Source: Lachnospiraceae bacterium UBA7729
GTDB taxonomy: Bacteria; Bacillota; Clostridia; Lachnospirales; Lachnospiraceae
Direction of reading: 5' to 3'
Assembly (NCBI GenBank): GCA_002482005.1
Contig: DLFD01000086.1
Coordinates: 9,409 to 44,805 of the forward strand
Length of the DNA stretch: 35,397 nucleotides
Part shown: positions 1-8,554 of the stretch, one piece after another
Layout: every line of letters begins with the position of its first letter
Position numbering within the stretch: position 1 is the stretch's first letter
Notes under the pieces: generated by a model
What the model was told of the DNA's origin: nothing
Database searches by the model: none
The model's input: only the letters and a program-made list of their open reading frames with translations
Program-made: the position numbers and the translations under genes

Positions 1-1326
1 CAGATTCCGGATGCGGCGCTTCAGGGACCGGCAGCAGGACAGATGCCGGAAGCAGTTCCGGATAAAGGAGCAGTGCCTGCAGGACAGGAGGCTTATGAGG
101 CAGGCCAGCCGGGAGCGCCGGCGGGCTATGACGGCAGCGTTCAGCCTCAGGAGCCTTACAGCCAGGGGACCGATTACACTTCCAACGATAATGCAGGAGC
201 GGCGGCAGGATCATTTGACAGACAGCCGGAGGGAACCGTCTCCGGAAGGATCCCTGCGAGAAGTGCGGGTGCGGCGCCTTCTGACTTTGAAGTCGGAAGA
301 GGGCAGACCTACGGCGCACGCCAGCAGTACGAGGCAAGAGGAGGCAGGTATGACGCCTCCCGCAAAGAGCAGTACGGCAGCGCAGGATACGGCTACAGGC
401 AGGCACCGGGCGAGACGGCCCAGAATCAGGGCCGTACGGATTTTGCCCGTATGAATACGGCAGTCGGGAGCAAGACGATCCTGTTCCACTCGAGAAAGAT
501 GGTCAAGGGCTTCCTGTTCTTCATGATGGCTCTGTCCTTCACACTGATGATCGTCATGAATTTCTGGAACTGCGTGCTGCCGGGGACCATGGACCCGAGC
601 ATCTCGAATGCCCAGTACAACCTGAATAATACGAATGCTTACCTTGCCGGGATCGTCGGCAGCAGCAACGGGTTCGCTACCCAGCTGATCAGCGAGCTGT
701 CCATGCACATCGTCCAGATGGTAACAAATGTGACTGGCATCGTACAGCAGCTCGGGACAAGCGTACAGCTTGCATTCCTTCTGATCCTTGCGGTCCCGAA
801 CGTACTGTTTGCACTTGCTCTCTGGATCATGTTCATCCAGACAAAGCGCAGCCGCACCAAGTTCGGTATGGGTGGATACACGCTGGCAAGAGTCATGATG
901 GTCCTGAAGTTCATCGTCGGCTGCCTGATCCTGGCGATCGGCCTGATCATCTCCGTATACTTTGTGGTTGTCGGAGCGTCCAGCGCCAAATTCACCAGCA
1001 GCTTTATCCAGGGGCTGATCATGCTGATCGTCATGATCGTCGTTGCGATCTTCACGATCATGTATTATGTACAGTGGATGTTCACTCTTAAGTGTGCAAA
1101 GGTCAATGTAAGGTCCGGCTCCGATATCGGAAGGGTTCCGGTTTATGTCGGAGTGATCTCGATCATCATGGCACTGCTGAATGCGGCAAGCATCGTTCCG
1201 CTTGCAGCGAACGATTATATCGGGATCGGGGCAGGAGCATCAAGTGCACTGTTCTTCCTGTTCTCAGGTCTGTGGATTCTGGTCTACCATGGATATGTGA
1301 AGAGACCGCAGCAGTCAAGAAGCTGA
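1..1326 (+). CDS. Six-TM membrane protein with disordered N-terminus (5' end outside window)
   Basis: The frame is open from base 1, so the true start probably lies upstream; the first in-window ATG is at 43. The first ~150 residues are rich in Gln, Pro, Gly, Ala, Arg and Tyr and look disordered and cytoplasmic. The rest has six hydrophobic stretches. The first follows a basic SRKMVKG segment, and the last ends in a short basic tail (VKRPQQSRS). A polar loop with several Asn residues follows the first membrane segment. I see no catalytic motif and recognise no family, so transport, signalling or envelope roles are all open. A strong terminator lies 22 bases past the stop, so this gene ends its transcript. 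The downstream transpeptidase may be only a neighbour, although the envelope context is suggestive. Confidence 0.75.
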   Translation, partial: QIPDAALQGPAAGQMPEAVPDKGAVPAGQEAYEAGQPGAPAGYDGSVQPQEPYSQGTDYTSNDNAGAAAGSFDRQPEGTVSGRIPARSAGAAPSDFEVGRGQTYGARQQYEARGGRYDASRKEQYGSAGYGYRQAPGETAQNQGRTDFARMNTAVGSKTILFHSRKMVKGFLFFMMALSFTLMIVMNFWNCVLPGTMDPSISNAQYNLNNTNAYLAGIVGSSNGFATQLISELSMHIVQMVTNVTGIVQQLGTSVQLAFLLILAVPNVLFALALWIMFIQTKRSRTKFGMGGYTLARVMMVLKFIVGCLILAIGLIISVYFVVVGASSAKFTSSFIQGLIMLIVMIVVAIFTIMYYVQWMFTLKCAKVNVRSGSDIGRVPVYVGVISIIMALLNAASIVPLAANDYIGIGAGASSALFFLFSGLWILVYHGYVKRPQQSRS

Positions 1327-1348
1327 ATGAAAATCAGGGATCCAGCAG

Positions 1349-1386
1349 GAAGCGGAGAGGCGGAAAGCCCCTCCGCTTCTTTTTTT
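1349..1386 (+). terminator. Rho-independent terminator
   Basis: A 9-bp perfect stem (GAAGCGGAG 1349-1357 with CTCCGCTTC 1371-1379) is followed directly by a run of seven T. It ends transcription of the membrane-protein gene. Confidence 0.9.
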
Positions 1387-1468
1387 GGAAGGCGTCAGAC
1401 GTAAGGCCTCTTAAGAAATTCTTAATAAGGCCTGCGCCGGACTTTCATAATTTTTCATAGAAATTAAA

Positions 1469-1497
1469 GTGACTGACATCAGGTTTGATGATATGAT
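1469..1497 (+). promoter_or_regulatory. Candidate sigma-A promoter for the first L,D-transpeptidase
   Basis: GTGACT (1469-1474), a 17-base spacer and TATGAT (1492-1497) resemble -35 and -10 elements. The leader to the start codon would be about 100 bases, in which I see no obvious structure. Confidence 0.5.
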
Positions 1498-1604
1498 GTG
1501 TCTTACCATGATAGTTCAGACGTCCAGACGGAAGAGTGCTTCCAGGAGAGAAGCTTTCTGTGAGGGATGCGGGAGACAGATAACGGATTTAAGGGGTAAT
1601 GGTA

Positions 1605-3041
1605 ATGAAGAAGGGGAGAAAAGCTGTAACGATCGTTCTGATCTCGCTTCTGGCAGCGCTGGCACTTGTGATCAGTGTCCTGGTCGCTTATCTCGGGAAG
1701 CAGTGGAACAGGACGACTTTCTTTGACAGGACGACGATCAACGGATTTGATGCGGCAGGGAAGACCCCGGAAGAGATCGTTCCGGTCCTGACCGACGCTT
1801 ATTCTGTTCCCAAAGTACATGTGACGGAGAACGGAAAGGAAGAAGCAGTCTGGACACTTGCAGACATCGGATATACAGTCGACCAGACGAAGCTCCTTGC
1901 AGGGCTGAGAGATGCCCTTTCCAAGCAGAAGGCAAACATCACGATCCTTCTCGACGGCATGATGAACGGCAACACATTCGAGCTCAGCGTTCCGTTCGCA
2001 TTCGATCAGAACAAACTAAGCCAGACGGTCGTTGCGGCCAATCTGAGTGACCCCAGAGTGGAGAACCAGGATGCCTACATGACCTATGATGAGAATTCGA
2101 AGACTTATTCGATCGTTCCTGAGGTACAGGGAACCCTCTTCAACGATTCAGACCTTCAGGCACTCGTGAAGACTGAGGCCGATAAGCTCGTCGGTCAGAC
2201 GATGCCAGGAGAGGACATCACGGTGGCTTTCCCGGCGGAGGATTATATCAGGCCTTCCGTCCTCTCTACGGACGAGACACTGAATCTTCAGGTAAACACC
2301 TACAATTCCTATGATCAGGCGGTCATCACCTATGACTTCGGACCGGAGAAGGAAGTTCTCGACTGGAATACGATCAAGGACTGGGTCTTCTTCCAGGATG
2401 GACAGGGTCTTCTGAGCGAGGAGAAGATCCGGGCGTATGTCACGAACATGGCGGCAAAGTACAACACAATCTATTACACCCGTACTTTCACGACCACCTC
2501 GGGAAGGGAGATCGAGTTCCCGGAGTATGAGAATGAGTACGGATACCTGGTGGACGAGGAAGGAGAGTACCAGCAGCTCCTGGCAGATATCCAGGGGAAT
2601 GCTCCGGTCGAGCGCGAGCCGGTCTATTCCTACAGTGGAGTCGGAAGGGACGGCGTGAATGATCTGGTCGAGTACGTGGAAGTTGACCTCAGCCAGCAGC
2701 ACCTCTGGTTTTATAAGGACGGGGCACTGATCATCGACAGCCCGCTTGTAAGCGGATGTGTGGCGAAGAAGAACGAGACACAGACGGGAATCTTTCCGAT
2801 CGCATACAAGGAAAGCCCGGCAACCCTGATCCCTGCCAATGAGACTAACGGCACCAAGGTGCAGTACTGGATGCCTTTCTACGATGGACAGGGACTTCAC
2901 GATGCGAGCTGGAGAACGAACTTCGGAGGAAATATCTACCTCACGAATGGTTCTCACGGATGCGTCAATCTTCCGCCGAGCACCGCCCAGGTGATCTTTG
3001 AGAACGCTGATACCGGTACTCCGGTCATACTCTATAAGTGA
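1605..3041 (+). CDS. L,D-transpeptidase (YkuD) with PG_binding_4 domain
   Basis: This enzyme likely forms 3-3 cross-links in peptidoglycan, or attaches proteins to it, on the outer face of the membrane. A basic start (MKKGRK) leads into one hydrophobic segment at about residues 7-30, an uncleaved anchor or signal. A PG_binding_4-type region follows. The C-terminal YkuD domain starts near residue 358 at a VEVDLSQQHLWFYKDG stretch. The catalytic motif SHGCVN lies close to the C-terminus (Cys at about residue 453), with the conserved upstream His in GLHDASW. Start choice: ATG 1599 is only 2 bases from AAGGGG (1591-1596), while ATG 1605 is 8 bases away, so 1605 is preferred (478 aa). A second, larger family member follows directly but appears to have its own promoter. 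Confidence 0.93.
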   Translation: MKKGRKAVTIVLISLLAALALVISVLVAYLGKQWNRTTFFDRTTINGFDAAGKTPEEIVPVLTDAYSVPKVHVTENGKEEAVWTLADIGYTVDQTKLLAGLRDALSKQKANITILLDGMMNGNTFELSVPFAFDQNKLSQTVVAANLSDPRVENQDAYMTYDENSKTYSIVPEVQGTLFNDSDLQALVKTEADKLVGQTMPGEDITVAFPAEDYIRPSVLSTDETLNLQVNTYNSYDQAVITYDFGPEKEVLDWNTIKDWVFFQDGQGLLSEEKIRAYVTNMAAKYNTIYYTRTFTTTSGREIEFPEYENEYGYLVDEEGEYQQLLADIQGNAPVEREPVYSYSGVGRDGVNDLVEYVEVDLSQQHLWFYKDGALIIDSPLVSGCVAKKNETQTGIFPIAYKESPATLIPANETNGTKVQYWMPFYDGQGLHDASWRTNFGGNIYLTNGSHGCVNLPPSTAQVIFENADTGTPVILYK

Positions 3042-3084
3042 CCCGGCGGCAGGTTTTCTGCGGATAAATTTTTCAGATGCAATT

Positions 3085-3125
3085 CCCTCAAACAACATTG
3101 AATTTGAGGGCGAATCAGATATAAT
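3085..3125 (+). promoter_or_regulatory. Promoter of the second L,D-transpeptidase with overlapping inverted repeat
   Basis: TTGAAT (3098-3103), a 16-base spacer and a perfect TATAAT (3120-3125) form a strong sigma-A type promoter. A perfect 8-bp inverted repeat, CCCTCAAA (3085-3092) and TTTGAGGG (3103-3110), brackets the -35 box. No T-run follows, so it reads better as an operator than as a terminator for the upstream gene. The bound protein is unknown. Confidence 0.65.
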
Positions 3126-3214
3126 GGTATTAATGATTTTCTGAAACATACTCAGGGGAGACATTAAGGCTGTGAGGGCGGCCGTAAGGTGAGATAAGCA
3201 GTAAGGGGCAGCAG

Positions 3215-5551
3215 ATGAACAGGGGAAATTTGGCGGAAGACCCAAGGGTAGATCGGCCGTCGTATAGCCGTTATTCCCGCTACGAAGGGGAGAAGAACAG
3301 TCTCCTTTACGTCAGCGACAGGGAGTGGAGAAAAGCTTCCTCAGGGAAGAAGGAAAAGGACGGTAAAGTCAAGAGCAGGCATACACGCGTCAGTGCAGGT
3401 ACGGCTTCGGGATATTCAAGTCTCGAGGTCGGAAGGCACGGACGCTTATTTGGTGTTAAGGTGTCTCCTTCCTCCAGGGCTGTGCCCTCGGGAAAGAAGG
3501 TTTCTTCTGCAGCGGCTATCGTACAGGAGGCCGGGCAGACAGAAAGCAGGCAGGGAGAACATGCAGGGAACGAGGCACTGGCCCAGGACCTTCGGATCAG
3601 CAGCGCTTCCCAGGTCTTCACGACAAAGAAGCCGGCGCGCCCATATCTCGATGCACCAAATCCACTTCTTGAGAAGAAGAATATCCGTCCCAGGGCAGAA
3701 AAGAAAGCGGATGCCGGAAGGAAATCCCTAAGGACAAAGGCAGCAGCTCCGGAGCTGAGGGGAGAGGCTATTCCCGCAGAAGGGGCAGCCGCTGCAGCTA
3801 TGTCTGCAGGGATACCAGCTCCGGCAGACCCGGGTATGCCCTCAAAGGTCACGGCTGCTGCAGCTATGTCTGCAGGGATACCAGCTCCGGCAGACCCGGG
3901 TATGCCCTCAAAGGTCACAGTCACTGCAGCTCTGCCTGCGGCATCGGCGCAGAAGGCAGAGAGCAGGAGTATGTCCGGCAGGAAGATGCTTGCCGCCGCG
4001 GCAGCAGGAGTGGCGGCAGCTCTCTATATCGCTGCAGGAGTTCACTATGATGACCACTTCTATCCGGGAACCGAATTCTTCGGAATCGATGCGGACGGGA
4101 TGACGGTCGGTCAGGTGAAGCGTCTGGTAGCGGAGAAAGTCGGAACCTACAGTCTAAAGCTTGAGGGCAGAGCCGGAAGCGAGAATTCTCATGGACTTAA
4201 TGATACGATCACTGCACAGCAGATCGGACTGAAGTACCGCGACAATGGGATGATCGATGCCGAGATGAAGAGCCAGTATTCTGCACTTTGGCCGGTCATG
4301 ATGGTGAAGTCTCTTGTGACGAAGAACCATGAGACTTTGGGGACAGAGTATGACGCTGAGAAGGCGGATGCCGTTCTGTCGAACCTGTCCATCTTCGATA
4401 AGAGCCTTGTAACTGCACCGAAGAATGCGGAGCTGAAGTTTAATGATGACGGCGCTTACATATCCGGGGAAGTCATGGGTACTACCCTTGACGAGGAGAA
4501 GACCAGACAGGCAGTTATCCAGGCACTGAACGACGGTTCTACATATATCGATCTGGACAAGGAGGGGCTTTATCAGAATCCAACCGTCTATTCGGATGAC
4601 AACAGTCTGAAGGAGAAGACGGGCGCGCTCAATAAGGTCCTTGGCGCAGATATTACCCTGGACTTCGGCGACAGGAGCGAGGTTCTGGATCCGGAGACGA
4701 TCGCTGACAGGTTTCTTTCTCTGGATATGGACGGCAATTATTACGTCGATCCCGATAAGCTGAACAGCTATGTCGAAGATCTGGCAGGCCGTTTCGATAC
4801 AGTAGGAGACGCAAGGGAGTTCTCCACCAGCCTTGGGACTACTGTACGGCTGGAAGGCGGCGACTATGGCTGGTCGCTGGACGCAGAATCGACGGAGCAG
4901 GAACTTCTTGCTGCCATCGAACAGAAGAAGAAGGGAGAGCTGGAGCCGGTGTACTTTCAGACCGGTTACTGCAGAGATGCAGATGACATCGGCGATACGT
5001 ACGTGGAGATCGATCTGACCAATCAGCGGATGTGGTTCTATAAGAACGGATCGCTGATCGTCGATACTCCTGTCGTTACCGGCAATCCGTTGAAGAATAA
5101 CGAAACTCCTTCCGGAGGCGTGTGGTCCCTGAAAGGCAAGTACAGGAATGCGATCCTGAAGGGGCAGGGCTATGCAACGCCGGTCGACTACTGGATGCCG
5201 TTCAACGGCGGCGTCGGAATCCATGACCTGCAGGCAAGATACTATTTCGGCGGCTCGATCTACATGGGAGCTGGTTCCCACGGATGTGTCAACACTCCGC
5301 TGGCGGCCGTGAAACTGATCTATCAGAACATCGAGAGCGGAACACCGGTCGTCGTCTACAAGGACGAATCCGATGCGGCTGTCTCCCAGAACATGGGCAT
5401 GCAGGATATCGGAACGATCACTGCGAACATCGAAGCAAACTTCGGAACGGTCTCAGATGATGACCAGACCGCGGACGGCGGAGCTGCCCAGACCTTTGAG
5501 ACGGACCAGAATGCTGCTTCCTCCGGTCAGGAAGGCGGTAGTGCACAGTGA
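3215..5551 (+). CDS. Large L,D-transpeptidase (YkuD) with long cytoplasmic N-terminus
   Basis: This 778-aa protein likely cross-links peptidoglycan outside the membrane. Residues 1-250 are basic and Ala/Pro-rich, presumably cytoplasmic and disordered, and hold a 22-residue tandem duplication (nt 3791-3918). One membrane segment lies at about 256-276. A PG_binding_4-type region follows, and the YkuD domain spans about 597-722, with a VEIDLTNQRMWFYKNG strand, the His in GIHDLQA and catalytic Cys691 in GSHGCVN. An Asp/Gly/Gln-rich tail of about 55 residues follows the domain, which is unusual because YkuD often ends the protein. AAGGGG (3203-3208) sits 6 bases before the ATG. The extracellular half resembles the upstream transpeptidase, so the two probably arose by duplication. 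The stop overlaps the GTG of the next gene, suggesting translational coupling. Confidence 0.93.
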   Translation: MNRGNLAEDPRVDRPSYSRYSRYEGEKNSLLYVSDREWRKASSGKKEKDGKVKSRHTRVSAGTASGYSSLEVGRHGRLFGVKVSPSSRAVPSGKKVSSAAAIVQEAGQTESRQGEHAGNEALAQDLRISSASQVFTTKKPARPYLDAPNPLLEKKNIRPRAEKKADAGRKSLRTKAAAPELRGEAIPAEGAAAAAMSAGIPAPADPGMPSKVTAAAAMSAGIPAPADPGMPSKVTVTAALPAASAQKAESRSMSGRKMLAAAAAGVAAALYIAAGVHYDDHFYPGTEFFGIDADGMTVGQVKRLVAEKVGTYSLKLEGRAGSENSHGLNDTITAQQIGLKYRDNGMIDAEMKSQYSALWPVMMVKSLVTKNHETLGTEYDAEKADAVLSNLSIFDKSLVTAPKNAELKFNDDGAYISGEVMGTTLDEEKTRQAVIQALNDGSTYIDLDKEGLYQNPTVYSDDNSLKEKTGALNKVLGADITLDFGDRSEVLDPETIADRFLSLDMDGNYYVDPDKLNSYVEDLAGRFDTVGDAREFSTSLGTTVRLEGGDYGWSLDAESTEQELLAAIEQKKKGELEPVYFQTGYCRDADDIGDTYVEIDLTNQRMWFYKNGSLIVDTPVVTGNPLKNNETPSGGVWSLKGKYRNAILKGQGYATPVDYWMPFNGGVGIHDLQARYYFGGSIYMGAGSHGCVNTPLAAVKLIYQNIESGTPVVVYKDESDAAVSQNMGMQDIGTITANIEANFGTVSDDDQTADGGAAQTFETDQNAASSGQEGGSAQ
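3791..3918 (+). repeat. 66-bp tandem duplication inside the L,D-transpeptidase gene
   Basis: Two near-identical copies begin at 3791 and 3857, exactly 66 bases apart. Each encodes AAMSAGIPAPADPGMPSKVT plus flanking residues, and a degenerate third start (TAALPAASA) follows. The period keeps the reading frame. The copies sit in the disordered cytoplasmic arm and look recent. Confidence 0.95.
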
Positions 5552-6225
5552 AGGAAGTGAGAAAGAGATACAGGGACCTTCTGTTCGATCTGGACGGTAC
5601 GATCACGGATTCGGGGGAAGGGATCACGAAATGTGTGCAGTATTCCCTGAAAAAGTTCGGGATCGATGAGCCGGACCTTTCAAAGCTGATCCCGTTTGTA
5701 GGACCTCCGCTTCTGGATTCCTACGAGAAGTATTATGGCATGGATGAAAAGCAGGCCATGCAGGCAATCGCCTTCTACAGAGAAAGGTATGAAGGCATCG
5801 GTATCTTTGAGTGCCGGCCGTATGAGGGGATCGACAGGCTGCTGAGCAGGCTTCAGAAGGAGGGACGCCGCCTGATCGTGGCGTCTTCCAAACCGGAAGC
5901 TTTCGTGAAAAGGATCCTCGAATATTTCGGACTGATCCCTTACTTTTCAGAGATCGTCGGTGCGACGATGGATGAAAAGAAACTCAGCAGCAAGCCGGAT
6001 ATCATCCGGGAAGTCTTCCGGAGATGCGGCATTACGGAAGAAGAAAAAAGAAACATGGTGATGATCGGAGACCGCCGATATGACATTGAGGGGGCGGGAT
6101 CTACGGGAATCGATTCGATAGGCGTTTATTACGGATTCGCAGACCCGGGAGAGCTTGAGGCAGCCGGAGCGACTTTCATCGCCCATACGGTTGAAGAACT
6201 TTCGGATCTTTTTGAGATAGTCTGA
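5548..6225 (+). CDS. HAD-family hydrolase, phosphoglycolate phosphatase-like
   Basis: This 225-aa subclass IA HAD phosphatase has nucleophile Asp14 and general acid Asp16 in DLDGT. A helical cap covers roughly residues 20-90. Motif II is in IVASSK (Ser, with the Lys nearby as motif III), and motif IV is in GDRRYDIEGA. The length and the FVGPPL cap motif fit the Gph/PpaX-like group, but the substrate cannot be read from sequence. The GTG start overlaps the preceding stop as GTGA, with GGAAGGCGG upstream in the end of the transpeptidase gene, so translation is probably coupled. No terminator is seen between the two genes. Confidence 0.88.
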   Translation: MKEVRKRYRDLLFDLDGTITDSGEGITKCVQYSLKKFGIDEPDLSKLIPFVGPPLLDSYEKYYGMDEKQAMQAIAFYRERYEGIGIFECRPYEGIDRLLSRLQKEGRRLIVASSKPEAFVKRILEYFGLIPYFSEIVGATMDEKKLSSKPDIIREVFRRCGITEEEKRNMVMIGDRRYDIEGAGSTGIDSIGVYYGFADPGELEAAGATFIAHTVEELSDLFEIV

Positions 6226-6310
6226 TATGGGAAACTTCATCCTCCTGCTATGGGAGTGGCCGGAGGAATGATTCATATATATAGTTGCATAATCATCGGG
6301 GGAGCAGATT

Positions 6311-6904
6311 ATGAGAGAGACAAACAGGAATGCGGAGAGGGCAGGATATGACGGGGTTTTCAAGGCGCTGGGAGATGAACACAGACTGCAGATCCTCAGA
6401 TTGCTTTCAAGGAAGGAACTGAGTGCGGGTGAGATCCTTGAATCGATGGATATCGTTCAGTCGACCCTGTCCCATCATATGAAGGTACTGACCGACTGCG
6501 GAGTCGTGACGGCTACGCGCAGCGGAAAGTGGACGATATATTCGGTCAACATGGAAGTCCTCAGGGATACAGAGAAGGCGCTTGCCGATTTCCTTCGGGA
6601 AGCGTCTTCAGCCGGAAAGTCTGAGATCGCGGCGGCTGCACTGAGGAATAAGGAAGAAGCCGGAAGGGCGGAGCGGAAAGTCTCTCCGGTGAAGGAGAGT
6701 GTGCCGGAGAAGGAAAGCGTGACGGAGGCAGAAACGGTCCCGGGGGCAGAGACGGTCCCGGAGGCAGAAAGCATCCGGGAGGAATCGGATACAAAGGAGA
6801 AGATATCCGAGGCGAGATATGTCCGTGAAGATGCCGGGAAAGACGGGAAAGAAAAGAAGAAGGGTAAAAAGTCGAAGAAATCTAAAAAGAATGGCAAAAA
6901 ATGA
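6311..6904 (+). CDS. ArsR-type winged-helix regulator with charged, repetitive C-terminal tail
   Basis: The first ~95 residues match an ArsR/SmtB winged helix: FKALGDEHRLQILRLL, then a recognition helix in IVQSTLSHHMKVL and a wing in RSGKWTIYSVN. The metal-binding ELCVCDL motif of classical ArsR is replaced by ELSAGEIL, so metal sensing is unlikely. The remaining ~100 residues have no cysteine. They contain a degenerate six-residue repeat (ESVPEK, ESVTEA, ETVPGA, ETVPEA, ESIREE) and end in a poly-Lys tail (KKKGKKSKKSKKNGKK). ArsR proteins are usually about 100 aa, so the tail doubles the length. A GGGGGAG Shine-Dalgarno lies just upstream. Targets are unknown; the citrate synthase gene directly downstream, or its own promoter, are candidates. 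Confidence 0.88.
   Translation: MRETNRNAERAGYDGVFKALGDEHRLQILRLLSRKELSAGEILESMDIVQSTLSHHMKVLTDCGVVTATRSGKWTIYSVNMEVLRDTEKALADFLREASSAGKSEIAAAALRNKEEAGRAERKVSPVKESVPEKESVTEAETVPGAETVPEAESIREESDTKEKISEARYVREDAGKDGKEKKKGKKSKKSKKNGKK
6703..6785 (+). repeat. Degenerate 18-bp tandem repeat in the ArsR-like gene
   Basis: About five imperfect 18-bp units encode a six-residue E-[ST]-V-[PT]-x-x repeat in the acidic part of the tail. Units differ mainly by substitution and stay in frame. Confidence 0.75.
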
Positions 6905-6916
6905 CAGATGACGGCC

Positions 6917-6945
6917 TTGACCTTCCGAAAATTATGCTGTACCGT
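6917..6945 (+). promoter_or_regulatory. Candidate promoter for citrate synthase
   Basis: TTGACC (6917-6922), a 17-base spacer and TACCGT (6940-6945). The -35 is good and the -10 is weak. Confidence 0.35.
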
Positions 6946-6983
6946 TAATGAATAATAATAAAGATTGAAGGGCGGGACGACAT

Positions 6984-8354
6984 ATGCTGAGTGATGATGA
7001 AAGACGAATAAGAGACGATCGGCTTATGACGCTTGCGGAGACAGCCGGAGGGATGGTACATCAGATCGACCCTTCGCTTTATTCCACATATGGAGTAAAG
7101 CGCGGGCTTCGCGAGGCAAACGGAAAAGGTGTCCTCACAGGGCTTACCGAGGTGTCTGATGTCAACGGACATCGCGATGTGGACGGAAAGTCAGTCCCGA
7201 TCGAAGGTGAACTGTATTTTCAGGGATATAAGATCAATGACCTGGTGGATGGCTTCAAGAGCCATCGGTTCAACTTTGAGGAGATCACTTACCTGCTTCT
7301 CTTCGGCGAACTTCCGAACAGGAAGCAGCTGAGGGATTTCATCGATCTTCTTGCCCAGTACAGGGAACTTCCGAGCAAGTTCGTGCGTGATGTCATCATG
7401 AAGGCACCGAGTGCGAACATCATGAACGGTATGCAGAGGTCAGTCCTGACACTGTATTCCTATGATAAGGTTCCGGATGATATCTCGCTTCCGAATGTCC
7501 TCAGGCAGTCGATGCTTCTGATCGGTGTCATGCCGATGATCGCTGTCTACAATTATCATGCATATCAGCATTATAACAACGACCGCTCCCTGATCATCCG
7601 TTATCCGGATGAGGAGCTGTCCACAGCGGAGAATATCCTGCGTATGCTGCGCGATGACGGTCAGTTCACGGAACTCGAAGCGAAAGTTCTCGATACGTGT
7701 CTGGTCATCCATGCGGAGCATGGCGGTGGTAATAACTCTACCTTCACGACTCACGTCGTCTCATCGACTGGTACCGATACGTATTCTGCAGTGGCTGCCT
7801 CTCTTGCATCCCTGAAGGGACCGAAACACGGCGGCGCCAATCTGAAGGTTGAAAACATGTTCGGTGACATCAAGGAGCATGTGAGCAACTGGGCAGATGA
7901 GGACGCGATCAAAGCCTACATTGAGAAGATCATAGACGGAGAGGCATTCGACCATACAGGACTGGTCTATGGTATGGGACATGCGATCTATACACTGTCC
8001 GATCCGAGGGCGGTCCTTCTGAAGGAAAAGGCAAAGAAACTGTCTGCCGAGAAGGGGCTTGAGGAAGAGTTCCATCTCTACGAGACGGTTGAGAAGGTTT
8101 CGGCGGAGCTGCTTACGGGGAAGAGACACCTCTCCAAGCCGGTCTGTGCGAATGTCGACTTCTACTCTGGATTCGTATATTCCATGCTGGGGATCCCGAG
8201 ACAGCTGTTCACCCCGATCTTTGCAATGGCGAGGATCTCGGGCTGGTGTGCCCACAGGATGGAAGAGCTTTCGTCTGGCGGCAAGATCATCCGTCCGGCT
8301 TATAAGTATGTAGGCCATCACAGGACTTACCACAAACTGGAAGACAGGAACTGA
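6984..8354 (+). CDS. gltA: Citrate synthase (citrate/2-methylcitrate synthase family)
   Basis: The enzyme condenses acetyl-CoA and oxaloacetate to citrate in the cytoplasm, probably feeding 2-oxoglutarate and glutamate synthesis in an anaerobe. The catalytic residues are His246 in HAEHGGGNNST, His333 in GMGHAIY and Asp392 in NVDFYSG. The acyl-CoA-side motif GPKHGGAN is present. At 456 aa it is longer than GltA (~430) and has a ~40-residue N-terminal extension before the usual start of the fold. GMGHAIY departs from the common GFGHRVY, replacing the Arg after the catalytic His; I believe this is typical of clostridial relatives but cannot check. The last codons and stop are the first copy of a five-unit tandem repeat running into the intergenic region. 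Re-citrate synthase is excluded because that belongs to a different fold. Confidence 0.93.
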   Translation: MLSDDERRIRDDRLMTLAETAGGMVHQIDPSLYSTYGVKRGLREANGKGVLTGLTEVSDVNGHRDVDGKSVPIEGELYFQGYKINDLVDGFKSHRFNFEEITYLLLFGELPNRKQLRDFIDLLAQYRELPSKFVRDVIMKAPSANIMNGMQRSVLTLYSYDKVPDDISLPNVLRQSMLLIGVMPMIAVYNYHAYQHYNNDRSLIIRYPDEELSTAENILRMLRDDGQFTELEAKVLDTCLVIHAEHGGGNNSTFTTHVVSSTGTDTYSAVAASLASLKGPKHGGANLKVENMFGDIKEHVSNWADEDAIKAYIEKIIDGEAFDHTGLVYGMGHAIYTLSDPRAVLLKEKAKKLSAEKGLEEEFHLYETVEKVSAELLTGKRHLSKPVCANVDFYSGFVYSMLGIPRQLFTPIFAMARISGWCAHRMEELSSGGKIIRPAYKYVGHHRTYHKLEDRN

Positions 8355-8502
8355 ACTGTCCAGGCTCCCATGGAAGACAGGAACTGAACTGTCCAGGCTC
8401 CCATGGAAGACAGGGACTGAACTGTTTAGGCTTTTATGGAAGACAGGGACTGAACTGTTTAGGCTTTCATGGAAGACAGGAACTGAACTGTCCAGGTCCT
8501 CA
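8338..8502 (+). repeat. Five tandem 33-bp repeats spanning the citrate synthase stop codon
   Basis: Units start at 8338, 8371, 8404, 8437 and 8470, each TGGAAGACAGG followed by a conserved ACTGAACTGT core. The first unit is the end of the citrate synthase gene (residues LEDRN and the stop). Units 1, 2 and 5 share one variant (CTGTCCAGG); units 3 and 4 share another (CTGTTTAGG). No ORF or T-run is associated. Confidence 0.97.
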
Positions 8503-8554
8503 CGCAGGCAAGGTAACGGAGAGGTAAGGAATGTGTAAATACGTTCCAGACAGC

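Noticed and set aside
6239..6305. TCCTCC/GGAGGA pairing and AT-rich partial symmetry before the ArsR-like gene
   Set aside because: The pairing is short with no T-run, and the AT-rich stretch is not symmetrical enough to call an ArsR operator.
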